A stretch of DNA of 64,000 nt, from positions 1,895 through 65,894 of the forward strand of contig NZ_LMQM01000016.1 of the NCBI RefSeq assembly GCF_001424145.1, written 5' to 3'. This DNA comes from Chryseobacterium sp. Leaf404 (GTDB lineage Bacteria; Bacteroidota; Bacteroidia; Flavobacteriales; Weeksellaceae). Positions within the stretch are counted from its first letter, which is position 1; every line of letters starts with the position of its first letter. The position numbers and the translations under genes were made by a program. The notes beneath the pieces were generated by a model. That model was not told the DNA's origin and did not search any database. It saw only the letters and a program-made list of their open reading frames with translations. This document shows, one piece after another, positions 7,990-17,151 of this stretch.

Positions 7990-9117
7990 ATGAAAATACT
8001 ACTTGATCCTCAAATATTTCATCAGCAGACCTATGGAGGGATTTCCAGATATTATACGGAAGTTTTTTCGGTATTGTCTCAGAAGAAAGACGTTGAAATT
8101 GTGCTGCCCATTTACAGCTCAGACAATGCTTATTTGAAGGAAACAGACCTCACAGTAAAAAATCCCGGTCTTCTGGCTCTGTATAAAGTTTTAGCATTTT
8201 TTAAAATAAGTACAAGATCACTGAGGAAAAAAAAGTCTGATCAGCTGCTGGACAGTCTTTTTCAGGCTAACGATTATGATGTCTGTGTTCCTACTTACTA
8301 TAATCCTTATTTTTTAGAAAAAATAGGAAATAAACCCTTTGTACTTACCGTTTATGATATGATACACGAGCTTTTGCCGGAGTATTTCGTTGATGATGAT
8401 TTCCGTGTGGTAGAGAGAAAGGCACTTTTATTGAATAAAGCTACTCAGATTATCGCGGTTTCTCACAACACCAAAAAAGATATTGTAAAGGTTTATCCTC
8501 ATATTGATCCCGATAAAATTACAGTGATTTATCACGGAAGCTCAATAAAAATAAATCCTGATGTAAAAGTAGATTTGCCGAAAAACTACGTTCTCTATGT
8601 AGGCGCAAGACCTCACTATAAGAATTTTAAATTTTTAGCAAAGTCAATAGTTCCTCTATTAAAAAATGATCCGTCATTGTTTTTAATTGCCGCTGGCGGA
8701 GGGAAATTTAATGAAGAGGAAATAAATTACCTGAAAGAATTAAAAATTGATCAGCAGGTTCAGCAGAGAAAATTTGAAGAAAAAGAGCTGGGATATTACT
8801 ATCAGAATGCAAAGTGTTTTGTTTTGCCGTCATTGTATGAAGGCTTTGGTATTCCTGTTTTAGAATCAATGGCGTGTGGCTGCCCCATTATCCTGTCTAA
8901 ACACGGATCTTTGCCCGAGATTGCTGGGGATGCTGGTATTTATTTCGATTCAGATTCTGAAGAGTCTTTAAGAAATAAAATAGAACAGTTACTTTCAGAC
9001 CAGGATTTACGCGCAGAATATGCAAAAAAAGGGGCACAGCACGTGAAAAAATATGACTGGAATGAAGCTGCCGAACAGTGTCTGAAGGTTTATAAGAAGG
9101 CAGCAGAGAATAATTAA
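7990..9117 (+). CDS. Glycosyltransferase family 4 protein
   Basis: The 375-residue GT-B enzyme has an N-terminal acceptor domain (MKILLDPQIFHQQTYGGISRYY) and a C-terminal donor domain with the E-x7-E motif (EGFGIPVLESMACGCP, near residue 288). It is predicted to transfer a sugar from an NDP-sugar during envelope polysaccharide assembly in the cytoplasm. The frame is open back to a TTG at 7927, but family alignment favours the ATG at 7990 as start. It is co-directional with the preceding methyltransferase and the following GT2 genes. Confidence 0.88.
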   Translation: MKILLDPQIFHQQTYGGISRYYTEVFSVLSQKKDVEIVLPIYSSDNAYLKETDLTVKNPGLLALYKVLAFFKISTRSLRKKKSDQLLDSLFQANDYDVCVPTYYNPYFLEKIGNKPFVLTVYDMIHELLPEYFVDDDFRVVERKALLLNKATQIIAVSHNTKKDIVKVYPHIDPDKITVIYHGSSIKINPDVKVDLPKNYVLYVGARPHYKNFKFLAKSIVPLLKNDPSLFLIAAGGGKFNEEEINYLKELKIDQQVQQRKFEEKELGYYYQNAKCFVLPSLYEGFGIPVLESMACGCPIILSKHGSLPEIAGDAGIYFDSDSEESLRNKIEQLLSDQDLRAEYAKKGAQHVKKYDWNEAAEQCLKVYKKAAENN

Positions 9118-9143
9118 TCAACAGAATATTGCAGCAGATACGT

Positions 9144-9968
9144 ATGAAGCTTACCATAATCACCATAAATTTTAATAACAAAGAGGGTTTAATAAAGACA
9201 TTTGATTCTGTTAAAAATCAAACGTTTAAAGACTTTGAATACATTGTTATTGATGGCGGAAGTACCGATGGCAGTAAGGAGCTGACCGAGAAAAACACTT
9301 CTATTGATTACTGGGTAAGCGAGCAGGATTCAGGGGTTTATAATGCCATGAATAAAGGAATCAGAAAGGCTGCGGGCGAGTATATTATCTTCATGAACAG
9401 CGGAGATTTCTTTTTTGACGATACCGTACTTGAGAGAGCTGCTGCACATTTCGCTTCGGGTATTGATATCCTTTACGGTGACTCTGTGTATTTTAATAAA
9501 GACGGCTACCACAGGGTTGAAAGTCCACCAAAGAAAATTACCTTCAGTTTCATGTATTCCGGCGGGATTAATCATCAGGCTGCTTTCATTAAGAAACAGC
9601 TTTTCAAAGATTATTTTTATTACAACGAATCCTATAAAATCTGTGCCGATTGGGAGTTTTTTATTGTTGCAATCTGTCTGTACAATGCTTCTTACAAACA
9701 TCTGGAAGAAACGGTTTGTTACTATGATTTTTCCGGAATTTCTGCGAATCCTGAAAACCTTTCAGTCTATTTCAAAGAAAGAGAAATTACGCTTAATAAA
9801 TATTTCTCAGCTTTTCTGGAAGACTTAAAATTCAGTCAGGAAGCAAAAGCCAAAAGAATACAGCAGGTTTTTCATATCAAAAAATATCCCGTTGCCTGGA
9901 GGTTTTTTAAGTGGATAATTGGTTTTTTCCTTTTATTTTTGCCTAAATTTAAACTCAAAACTGATTAA
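9144..9968 (+). CDS. Glycosyltransferase family 2 protein, tandem copy 1
   Basis: The 274-residue GT-A enzyme begins MKLTIITINFNNKEGL. It contains EYIVIDGGSTDGS, the invariant SGVYNAMNKGI block seen in WcaA-type GT2 enzymes, and a C-terminal hydrophobic segment (FFKWIIGFFLLFLPKFKL) that may anchor it at the membrane. The ATG at 9144 is preferred over an in-frame TTG 15 bases earlier. It is a clear paralogue of the next gene, sharing EYIVIDG, GSKxxxE, SGVYNAMNKGI and a late DWEFF motif, so the pair probably arose by tandem duplication. Confidence 0.9.
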   Translation: MKLTIITINFNNKEGLIKTFDSVKNQTFKDFEYIVIDGGSTDGSKELTEKNTSIDYWVSEQDSGVYNAMNKGIRKAAGEYIIFMNSGDFFFDDTVLERAAAHFASGIDILYGDSVYFNKDGYHRVESPPKKITFSFMYSGGINHQAAFIKKQLFKDYFYYNESYKICADWEFFIVAICLYNASYKHLEETVCYYDFSGISANPENLSVYFKEREITLNKYFSAFLEDLKFSQEAKAKRIQQVFHIKKYPVAWRFFKWIIGFFLLFLPKFKLKTD

Positions 9969-10007
9969 TCTTTTTTTGAATGAAAATGTTTCTATTCTAA
10001 AGCGCTT

Positions 10008-10853
10008 ATGATTCTATCCATCATCACCATCAACTACAACAACAAAAACGGTCTCGCAAAAACAGTGCAGAGCATTGGCAGTCAGTCCCGCAGAGCATTT
10101 GAATATATTGTAATTGACGGAAACAGCAGTGATGGCAGTAAAAATATAATTGAAAATAACTCAGAATTCATCAATCTTTGGGTAAGCGAGCCAGATTCAG
10201 GGGTGTACAACGCCATGAATAAAGGAATAAAGATGGCATCCGGCGATTATCTTTTATTTCTGAACAGTGGTGATGTTCTGGCAGATGATCAGGTGATTGA
10301 GAATGTTTTGCCATTGCTGGACAACCATTCAGATATCATCAGCGGGAATATGATCTACAGCTTAAACGGAATTTCTCAAACCATTTTTACACCGCCGGAA
10401 AACATTAGTCTTGTTTATTTTTTACGTTCATTTCTTCCACATCCGTCAAGTTTTATAAGAAAAAATCTGTTTGATAAAGTAGGATTTTACAGCGAAAATT
10501 TTAAAATCGTCTCAGACTGGGAATTTTTTCTGAAAGCCATTGTTATTCATCAGGCAAAATATAAAAATATCAATCTTACCGTCAGTGATTTTGATAACTC
10601 CGGAATTTCCAGCAACCACAGCAATAAAGTCTTGATGAAAAATGAAAAGCAGGCGGTTTACCAAAAGTATTTCCCCAATCTTCAGAACGAAATAATTCTA
10701 TTGGATTTTGCAGGCTCGAGAAGGATGCAGCAAATAGAAAACATCCACAGCAATCATCCGTTTTTGTGGAAATTATTAAAATTCTGGCTTAATATTCTGA
10801 ATCTGTTTGTCTCTAAAAAGGAAGTCAGATCCTGCAAAAAAATCAGAAACTAA
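10008..10853 (+). CDS. Glycosyltransferase family 2 protein, tandem copy 2
   Basis: The 281-residue GT2 enzyme begins MILSIITINYNNKNGL and is paralogous to its upstream neighbour over its whole length: FEYIVIDGNSSDGS, SEPDSGVYNAMNKGIK, FLNSGD and SDWEFF. The donor and acceptor sugars cannot be told from sequence. Its stop overlaps the stop of the converging minus-strand glycosyltransferase by four bases, so no terminator fits between them. The C-terminal 35 residues contain a hydrophobic helix (LLKFWLNILNLFV) that may associate with the membrane. Confidence 0.9.
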   Translation: MILSIITINYNNKNGLAKTVQSIGSQSRRAFEYIVIDGNSSDGSKNIIENNSEFINLWVSEPDSGVYNAMNKGIKMASGDYLLFLNSGDVLADDQVIENVLPLLDNHSDIISGNMIYSLNGISQTIFTPPENISLVYFLRSFLPHPSSFIRKNLFDKVGFYSENFKIVSDWEFFLKAIVIHQAKYKNINLTVSDFDNSGISSNHSNKVLMKNEKQAVYQKYFPNLQNEIILLDFAGSRRMQQIENIHSNHPFLWKLLKFWLNILNLFVSKKEVRSCKKIRN

Positions 10854-12037
10854 GGAATGATCTTCTGATAATAATCTAAAGTTTCCTCAACCATATTTTT
10901 CAATGAAAATTTTTCCAGGACTGTTTTCCTTGCATTTTCTGATAACTGTAACGCCAAATTTTTATTTCCGAAAATCTCAAGAATTCTTTCAGAAAAATCT
11001 TCCGCACTTACAGCTGTAAAACCGTCAGTTCCGTCTGAAACAATCTCTTTAAAAGCATCGATGTCTGAAGTGATCACAGGTTTTTCTAAAGCCATTGACT
11101 CAATCAGCGCCAGCCCAAAAGTTTCACCCTTTGAAGGAAATATTACAACTTCAGCTTGTGAAAGAAGTCTTTTAGCCTCATCCTTATCTTTTCTACCGTA
11201 AAAAAATACTTTTTCACTAATTTGATTTTCAGAAATTTTCTTTCGGAGCTCATTTAACAGCTCTGTTTCTTTTCCGATAAAATGCAGCGTCGCAGCATGT
11301 TGTTTTTCATATACTTTAATAAAAGCTTTCAATGCGGTTTCTGCACCTTTTTCCGTTGACACATTTCCAATGAAAAAAACTGATTTATCAATTTTTCCGG
11401 AAGTGGGGGAAGGTTGATAAAAATCTGTATCGATACCGTTATAAATTAAGTGACAGTTTTTTGGGCCGAATAATTTCTGCACCATCTTTTCGCTGCTTTT
11501 AGAAATGGTAATGATGTTTTCAGCTTTCCCAAATGCTTTTTTTTCGCCATATATCTTCCCTGCCGCGGCACCGTACCCGAAAAAATTTTTAAGAACAGAC
11601 CACGAGCCGTGACACCTGATGACGTACGGAATTTTCAGATCTTCAGCAATTCTGCCCAAACCTTCCCAGTCGTGTGTTTCAATTACGTCAATGTTTTTTT
11701 TGCTGATGAACTTCTGAAGTTCTTTGGCAAGGTATTCTGCTTCCCTGTCATATAATTTCAGATGGAAATTTTTAATAACTGAAATTTTTCCGCTTACCGA
11801 GCGCAGGAGTTCTGTCAGCTTGCTTTTTTTGAAGTAATCTTTTACAAAATGTACCTCAAGATTTTTTTCTGAAAACTGAAACGGCTTTTTAGACGAACCA
11901 AAAACATAAACATTGATGCCTTTTTTTACAAATTCCGAGGCAAGATTTTTATAGAAAACACCAGTTCCGCCAATGTTTTCCTGAAATTTACACTGAAACT
12001 CTTTCGTTATAAGAAGAACATTTTTTACCGGTTTCAT
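10850..12037 (-). CDS. Glycosyltransferase family 4 protein
   Basis: The 395-residue GT-B protein has an N-terminal Rossmann domain containing GGTGVFYKNLASEF and a donor domain with KSVFFIGNVSTEKGAETA and the E-x7-E block GETFGLALIESMALEKP near residue 305. It is likely an LPS or capsule glycosyltransferase. Its ATG overlaps the stop of the upstream gene (12034) in an ATGA arrangement, so the two are translationally coupled. The 3' end converges with the plus-strand GT2 gene with a four-base overlap. Confidence 0.88.
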   Translation of the reverse strand: MKPVKNVLLITKEFQCKFQENIGGTGVFYKNLASEFVKKGINVYVFGSSKKPFQFSEKNLEVHFVKDYFKKSKLTELLRSVSGKISVIKNFHLKLYDREAEYLAKELQKFISKKNIDVIETHDWEGLGRIAEDLKIPYVIRCHGSWSVLKNFFGYGAAAGKIYGEKKAFGKAENIITISKSSEKMVQKLFGPKNCHLIYNGIDTDFYQPSPTSGKIDKSVFFIGNVSTEKGAETALKAFIKVYEKQHAATLHFIGKETELLNELRKKISENQISEKVFFYGRKDKDEAKRLLSQAEVVIFPSKGETFGLALIESMALEKPVITSDIDAFKEIVSDGTDGFTAVSAEDFSERILEIFGNKNLALQLSENARKTVLEKFSLKNMVEETLDYYQKIIP

Positions 12038-13005
12038 AATTTAAAAACAGTGTTTACCCAATGATCCAATGTGTATTTATAGTAGATTTCCTGTGGCAGT
12101 TTTTGGTAAGGTTTTTCAAAAAAAGATTTTTCTACATTGCTGAAATCTTTGTTTAAAATTAAAATATTTTCAGGATTATAAAAATCGTAAGTGGAAATGT
12201 TCTGATTGTCTGTAATATATTTTTTTTCCAAAGCCATCGCTTCAAAAACCCTGAAACTGAGCCCCGACTGAGCGTCCCTCTGTAAATCAAGAATCGCTTT
12301 TGTATTTTTATAGTAATCGGGAAGCTGCTGTTGGGGAATGTTTTTTGTTCTGAAAATCAGGTTTTTAATTAATTTTTTGTCGAAAAACCGGCTTACTTTT
12401 TTTTTCCAGCTTTTTTTTCCGGCAATGATGGCCTTAAATCTCAGATTCAGAGTTTGTAACTTCTCAGAAAGCTTGATGAGCCTTGCAATTCTGGTTTTAT
12501 CGTAGGAAGTGATGTAAAATAAATCGAGTTCCGGGTTTTGATTTTCTGATGGTTCGTGTGGGAGATAATTGTAATTGTTAATCTTTCTGAAACCAAATTT
12601 TTTCACATCTTCATCATCAAAAGAAAAAACATCATCAAAATAATGCAGAATATGCTCAGCCGGATTTCTCTGCATGCTGTCATAGAGGTAGGCGATGTTT
12701 CTGTCGGTTTTTTTGCGGATGATCTGGTGAACGCGGTCTTCAATTGCTTCAGGATTTATCACTAAAATCTGATCCTGCTTTCCAATCTTCTCCAGAGAAC
12801 TGATGATGAAGTTCTGTCTGTTTTCGCTCTTCAGATTTTTTCCAAAAAAAACTTTGCTGAATGTATTCTGTAATCTGGCGCCCAGGTTTTTATGCGTAAA
12901 TGCTCCAATATTAATGTGGTGAGCATCAATGCCTTTTTCTTTCAGTTTAGCAACGATGTGCTCGTCATAATGCCAGAAATCAAAACTTATTAAACATATC
13001 TTCAT
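12034..13005 (-). CDS. Glycosyltransferase-like protein (CgeB/GT1-type)
   Basis: The 323-residue product begins MKICLISFDFWHYDEHIV. It lacks a strong GT4 signature at the N-terminus but has a C-terminal motif (SGLSFRVFEAMALEKKYITDN) that resembles the nucleotide-sugar site of CgeB-like and family 1 glycosyltransferases. A longer frame runs to 13113, but a TACTTTTG promoter element at 13111-13118 would exclude it. It is first in a two-gene minus-strand operon with the GT4 at 10850. Donor and acceptor are unknown. Confidence 0.8.
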   Translation of the reverse strand: MKICLISFDFWHYDEHIVAKLKEKGIDAHHINIGAFTHKNLGARLQNTFSKVFFGKNLKSENRQNFIISSLEKIGKQDQILVINPEAIEDRVHQIIRKKTDRNIAYLYDSMQRNPAEHILHYFDDVFSFDDEDVKKFGFRKINNYNYLPHEPSENQNPELDLFYITSYDKTRIARLIKLSEKLQTLNLRFKAIIAGKKSWKKKVSRFFDKKLIKNLIFRTKNIPQQQLPDYYKNTKAILDLQRDAQSGLSFRVFEAMALEKKYITDNQNISTYDFYNPENILILNKDFSNVEKSFFEKPYQKLPQEIYYKYTLDHWVNTVFKL

Positions 13006-13110
13006 GTGTAGCAGCTTATTGTTCTTAAGGTTTTCCAAATTTTGCGGATGACCTGTGCGATGGAGTAAAATGGTGATACAGATGTTACAAAGTACCGTTA
13101 TTTCATCAGA

Positions 13111-13118
13111 CAAAAGTA
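13111..13118 (-). promoter_or_regulatory. Promoter -7 element for the minus-strand glycosyltransferase pair
   Basis: TACTTTTG on the minus strand, with a leader of about 100 bases to the ATG at 13005. A plus-strand promoter candidate lies only 21 bases away, so this is a divergent control region. Confidence 0.4.
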
Positions 13119-13139
13119 AATATTTTAAACTTAAATGTA

Positions 13140-13147
13140 TATTTTTG
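13140..13147 (+). promoter_or_regulatory. Promoter -7 element for the plus-strand GT4 gene
   Basis: TATTTTTG ends 21 bases before the ATG at 13169. Confidence 0.45.
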
Positions 13148-13168
13148 GGTCAAAGTCGTGTTGATGCT

Positions 13169-14245
13169 ATGAAAAAGAAAATTCTGATTGATGTAGAACG
13201 TTTAAAATATCCAAAAACGGGCATTGCCAATGTATGTTATTCGCTCATCAAAGGCTTGGGAAATCTCAACTCTGAGCTGGATTTTACGCTGTACGGACCG
13301 TCAAAAAATATGCCTGATGTGAGATCTGGTTTCCACCTCATTCCCTGGAAGTTCTGGCAGAAAAAATTTCCCATCAGCACAGGGAAATATCAGTTGATTC
13401 ATACCATGCATCAGCTTTCGGAATATTTTCACCACAAAAAACCGGGACAGAAAAAAGTGGTGACGCTGCATGACTTGAATTTTCTGCACGATCAGAGCTC
13501 ACCCAAAAAGGTGGAAAAATTCAGAAAACTCGTTCAGAAAAATATTCGTAATGCAGATGCAATTGTCTTTATTTCAAATTTTGTGAAAGAAGATTTTATC
13601 AAAAATAAACATCTTTTCACTGTAAAAACCGACGTAACAACAGAAGTTATTTACAACGGACTGCAATTTCCCGAAAACAGAAAACTGACCTCTGAAAAAT
13701 ATGATGATTTTATCCAAAAAAAATTTATCCTGACCATCGGTGTGCTTTATCCAAAAAAAAATCAAACCGTTTTGCTCGATATGATCGCTGAAAACGACAG
13801 ACATTTGGTTTTGGTAACTACCGCCGCAAAATCTGATTATAAAAATGAGTTTTTAAATAAAGTCAAAGATTTGAATTTAGAAAAAAGAGTTCATATTCTT
13901 GAAAATATCAGCAATAACGAGAAATATTTTCTCCTCCAAAACTGCGAATCTTACTGTCATCCCTCTTTAGCTGAAGGTTTCGGGATTCCTCCGGTGGAAG
14001 CGATGTATTTCGGCAAGCCCGTTTTTCTGAGTAAGCTGACGAGTCTGCCGGAAATTGGTGGGAATCTCGCTTTTTATTTTGAAGATTTTGAAGCAGATCA
14101 AATGAATGATGTCTATCTGAAAGGCATTGAAACGTATGAAAATGATGCAGAAATGCCTGAGAAACTTCATCAGCGGGCGCTGCAGTTTGGCTACGAAAAA
14201 ATGGCAGAATCCTACGAAAATCTGTATAGAAAATTACTCTCTTAA
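13169..14245 (+). CDS. Glycosyltransferase family 4 protein
   Basis: The 358-residue GT-B enzyme begins MKKKILIDVERLKYPKTGIANV. The donor domain carries KFILTIGVLYPKKNQTVLLDM and the E-x7-E motif EGFGIPPVEAMYFGKPVFLS near residue 275. The family often includes mannosyltransferases, but specificity is not visible. The frame extends 38 codons upstream to 13055; the ATG at 13169 is chosen because the protein family begins there and a promoter element lies in between. Its stop overlaps the stop of the converging deacetylase by four bases. Confidence 0.88.
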   Translation: MKKKILIDVERLKYPKTGIANVCYSLIKGLGNLNSELDFTLYGPSKNMPDVRSGFHLIPWKFWQKKFPISTGKYQLIHTMHQLSEYFHHKKPGQKKVVTLHDLNFLHDQSSPKKVEKFRKLVQKNIRNADAIVFISNFVKEDFIKNKHLFTVKTDVTTEVIYNGLQFPENRKLTSEKYDDFIQKKFILTIGVLYPKKNQTVLLDMIAENDRHLVLVTTAAKSDYKNEFLNKVKDLNLEKRVHILENISNNEKYFLLQNCESYCHPSLAEGFGIPPVEAMYFGKPVFLSKLTSLPEIGGNLAFYFEDFEADQMNDVYLKGIETYENDAEMPEKLHQRALQFGYEKMAESYENLYRKLLS

Positions 14246-14985
14246 AGTTTTATTTTTCCAAAAAGAAGTTTTCTTTTAAACGTGGTAAAGCTGTCGGAGC
14301 CTTTGATATTGATCCTTTTAACCTCAAATTTGTTTCTCCACGGGAACTGAGTGAGATCGTTGCCGATGCGTAAAGCGGCGAAGATTTTTTTTTGTTCTAA
14401 AAGTTCAAAAAAATGTTTTTTATGAATTCCTTTTTTGGGAAATTTACCGTAAGGATAAACCAGAACTCTGGAAAAACTGATGTTTTCTCTTTCTAAAATT
14501 GAAATATTTTCTGTGAGATCTTTTTCTGCTTCTTCAAGGCTTATTTCTGAGTAATTACGATGACTGTGGCTGTGCAATGCAATCTCAACGCAATCCGGTG
14601 GCAAAGATTTTATCTGTTCAAAACTCATAAAAAGTCCCGGAACATTTTCAAGATCCTTTTCTATAAGTTGGGTTGGGATACAGATGGTTGCTTTAAGGCT
14701 GTATTTTTTCAGTAGCGGTATCAGGTACACCAGATTGTTGTAATAGCCGTCATCAAACGTGATGATCAGTTTATTTCTGACGTCTTTCTGTGCATTGAGT
14801 TCTTTAAAAAAAACGGTTTTAAAATTTTGTGAAATATATTTCAGCTGTTCTTCCAGCTTTTCCACAGAAATATTGAGATCATTATCTACGCGCTCTTTTT
14901 CCGGCGAAACCTGATGATACATTAAAATTCGCAGATCGGACGGAAAAGAAATTCCGAAGATGCCTTTGATGAAATTTACAATCAT
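14242..14985 (-). CDS. Polysaccharide deacetylase (NodB-type, CE4)
   Basis: The 247-residue single NodB domain has motif 1 LIITFDDGYYNN (the DD pair supplies the catalytic base and metal ligand) and motif 2 HSHSHRNYSEIS (the metal-binding His residues). It is predicted to remove N- or O-acetyl groups from a cell-envelope glycan or its lipid-linked precursor. No signal peptide is seen, so a cytoplasmic or membrane-face role is likely. Its ATG overlaps the stop of the upstream GT2 gene (ATGA), indicating a two-gene operon. Substrate is unknown. Confidence 0.88.
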   Translation of the reverse strand: MIVNFIKGIFGISFPSDLRILMYHQVSPEKERVDNDLNISVEKLEEQLKYISQNFKTVFFKELNAQKDVRNKLIITFDDGYYNNLVYLIPLLKKYSLKATICIPTQLIEKDLENVPGLFMSFEQIKSLPPDCVEIALHSHSHRNYSEISLEEAEKDLTENISILERENISFSRVLVYPYGKFPKKGIHKKHFFELLEQKKIFAALRIGNDLTQFPWRNKFEVKRINIKGSDSFTTFKRKLLFGKIKL

Positions 14986-15743
14986 TGTTCTTTTACGTTA
15001 TGCAGTTCGTAAAGTTTCTGATACTTCAGAAAAGTATAAAATCCGGCAGTTTTTGCAGCGTAGTAGCCTACCAGTCCGTCAAGAAAACCCAAACGTATAA
15101 AATAGGATTTGATAAACTGATAGATCGGTTTGAAAATAATTTTCAAAACACTTGACTTTTTGCCTCTGTTAAACATTTTTTCTGCCATCATCGTCGTGTA
15201 TTTGTTCGATTTTTCGATGTGATGATGAATGTCTTTGTAAGTGTAATGATTTAATTTTCCTTCTAAAAGTCCGGTTTTTTCTTCCGTTAAAAACATTTCG
15301 TGGACGATGTCTTCAGAATATTTTCCTGCGTTTTTTCTGAACAGCCTTTCTCTTTTAAGATTTCCCCAACCTCCGTATTTCAGCGATTTGCCGAGGAAAA
15401 TATTATTAAATGAAATATTATAAACTGAATAATCAGGCTGATCCTGATTTGCAATGGTCTGAATTGATTTAAGGGCAGTTTCATCAGGAATTTCGTCGGC
15501 ATCCAGAAACAAAATCCATTCTCCGGAACACTGGCTGATGGCAAAGTTTTTCTGCTTTCCGAAACCTGAAAATTTCTGCTGAATCAGTTTTACTTTTGGA
15601 AATTTGAGACAAATCTCCACCGTTCTGTCATCCGAAAAACTGTCGATCACAACAATTTCATCTGCAATATCATGAACCGAGCTGAGCGTTTTTTCGATGA
15701 TTCTGTCTTCGTTAAAAGTAATAATAGCAACCGAAAGCTTCAT
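14982..15743 (-). CDS. Glycosyltransferase family 2 protein of the WaaE/KdtX type
   Basis: The 253-residue GT-A enzyme begins MKLSVAIITFNEDRIIEKTL. It carries ADEIVVIDSFSDDRT, FGKQKNFAI and the metal-binding FLDADEIPDE, the pattern of LPS-core beta-glucosyltransferases of the WaaE/KdtX group. A C-terminal amphipathic region (KPIYQFIKSYFIRLGFLDG) is typical of that group. It is first in an operon with the deacetylase, behind a good promoter. A core-LPS role is inferred from the family, not shown. Confidence 0.85.
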   Translation of the reverse strand: MKLSVAIITFNEDRIIEKTLSSVHDIADEIVVIDSFSDDRTVEICLKFPKVKLIQQKFSGFGKQKNFAISQCSGEWILFLDADEIPDETALKSIQTIANQDQPDYSVYNISFNNIFLGKSLKYGGWGNLKRERLFRKNAGKYSEDIVHEMFLTEEKTGLLEGKLNHYTYKDIHHHIEKSNKYTTMMAEKMFNRGKKSSVLKIIFKPIYQFIKSYFIRLGFLDGLVGYYAAKTAGFYTFLKYQKLYELHNVKEQ

Positions 15744-15763
15744 TTTTTACCGGGTAATTTCAG

Positions 15764-15771
15764 CAAAAATA
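15764..15771 (-). promoter_or_regulatory. Promoter for the GT2-deacetylase operon
   Basis: TATTTTTG with a minus-strand TTG 21 bases further upstream (15793-15795). It ends 21 bases before the ATG at 15743. Confidence 0.55.
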
Positions 15772-15796
15772 CAGTTTATTTTAAAACTAAATCAAT

Positions 15797-15828
15797 TACA
15801 AAAAAATAACACCCAAAAGAGTGTTATT
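15797..15828 (-). terminator. rocD terminator
   Basis: The stem AATAACAC / GTGTTATT with an 8-base loop is followed on the minus strand by a run of T. It stands between rocD and the promoter of the GT2-deacetylase operon. Confidence 0.75.
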
Positions 15829-15868
15829 GATATAAGTATTATAAAATATTTTCCGGATTAAAAATCTA

Positions 15869-17113
15869 TTAATATTCCAAGATAGTTTTCTCAATAATCT
15901 TCACACAATCCAGCAATTGTTCTTCTGTAATTACCAAAGGTGGTGCTAATCTGATGATGTTTCCGTGGGTTGGTTTTGCAAGCAGTCCGTTTTCTTTTAA
16001 TTTTAAACAAAGATTCCATGCTGTAGAACTTTCAGGTGTATCGTTGATTAAAATGGCGTTTAATAGACCTTTTCCTCTTACTTTGGTAATTAGATCAGAT
16101 TTTTCAATCACTTTTTCAATTTCGGATCTGAATAGTTTTCCTAATTCTTCAGCTCTTTCAGATAAATTTTCTTCAGCAACAACATCCAAAGCTGCAATCG
16201 CAACTGCGCAGGCAATCGGGTTTCCACCAAAAGTAGAACCGTGTTGTCCCGGTTTGATTACATTCATGATTTCGTCGTTCGCCAAAACTGCAGACACAGG
16301 ATACATTCCTCCGGAAAGGGCTTTCCCTAAAATTAAAATATCAGGCTGTACATTTTCGTGATGACATGCAATTAATTTTCCTGTTCTTGCAATACCGGTC
16401 TGGACTTCGTCTGCAATGAAAAGAACATTGTGTTTTTTACACAATTCTGAAGCATTTTTAAGGAAGTTTTCGTCCGGAACATAAACTCCGGCCTCTCCCT
16501 GAATCGGTTCCACTAAAAATGCGGCAATATTCTGAGCATCATTTTTCAGAACTTCTTCCAAAGCATTCAAATCATTGTAAGGAATTTTTACAAAACCTGG
16601 CGTGAAAGGACCGTAGTTTTTATTTGCATCAGGATCATTGGAGAAAGAAACGATCGTTGTTGTTCTACCATGGAAGTTGTTTTCACAAACTACAATTTTT
16701 GCTGCATTTTCAGCAATTCCTTTTACTTCATAGCTCCATTTTCTGGCTAATTTTACAGCAGTTTCCACTGCTTCAGCTCCTGAGTTCATCGGTAAAACTT
16801 TATCAAAACCGAAAAGGGTAGTGATCTTTTTCTCGTATTCTCCCAAACCTGAATTGTAAAATGCTCTTGAAGTTAAAGCCAGTTTTTTAGCCTGATTTAC
16901 CAAAGCCTCAACAATTTTCGGGTGCGAGTGACCCTGGTTTACAGCAGAATAAGCTGAAAGGAAATCGTAATATTTTTTGCCTTCAACGTCCCATACAAAA
17001 ACGCCTTCACCTTTATCTAAAACCACAGGAAGCGGATGGTAATTGTGTGCGCCATGTTTTTCTTCGAGCTCGATGAAGTATTGTGAATTTTTTGTTTGTT
17101 CTGCTGTTGACAT
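15869..17113 (-). CDS. rocD: Ornithine--oxo-acid transaminase
   Basis: The class III PLP aminotransferase transfers the delta-amino group of ornithine to 2-oxoglutarate, giving glutamate semialdehyde. The 414-residue product from 17113 shows [15 protein letters not shown], the [11 protein letters not shown] block and the PLP lysine in [26 protein letters not shown] near the N-terminus and [12 protein letters not shown] are typical of ornithine aminotransferase and separate it from acetylornithine transaminase. The start at 17113 (MSTAEQ) is chosen because a TAACTTTG -7 element sits at 17132-17139, within the longer frame that begins at 17134. It is a single-gene unit ending at a hairpin. Confidence 0.93.
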   Translation of the reverse strand: MSTAEQTKNSQYFIELEEKHGAHNYHPLPVVLDKGEGVFVWDVEGKKYYDFLSAYSAVNQGHSHPKIVEALVNQAKKLALTSRAFYNSGLGEYEKKITTLFGFDKVLPMNSGAEAVETAVKLARKWSYEVKGIAENAAKIVVCENNFHGRTTTIVSFSNDPDANKNYGPFTPGFVKIPYNDLNALEEVLKNDAQNIAAFLVEPIQGEAGVYVPDENFLKNASELCKKHNVLFIADEVQTGIARTGKLIACHHENVQPDILILGKALSGGMYPVSAVLANDEIMNVIKPGQHGSTFGGNPIACAVAIAALDVVAEENLSERAEELGKLFRSEIEKVIEKSDLITKVRGKGLLNAILINDTPESSTAWNLCLKLKENGLLAKPTHGNIIRLAPPLVITEEQLLDCVKIIEKTILEY

Positions 17114-17131
17114 ATTCGTTTTGGTTTTTGA

Positions 17132-17139
17132 CAAAGTTA
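17132..17139 (-). promoter_or_regulatory. rocD promoter -7 element
   Basis: TAACTTTG on the minus strand, 19 bases upstream of the MSTAEQ start. It rules out the longer reading from 17134. Confidence 0.55.
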
Positions 17140-17151
17140 AGAATTTATAGT

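Noticed and set aside
9330-9828. Overlapping ORFs on both strands of 123 and 137 codons
   Set aside because: Both are shadows of the GT2 gene at 9144-9968.
15954-16361. Plus-strand ORF of 135 codons
   Set aside because: It is antisense to rocD, whose family assignment is firm.
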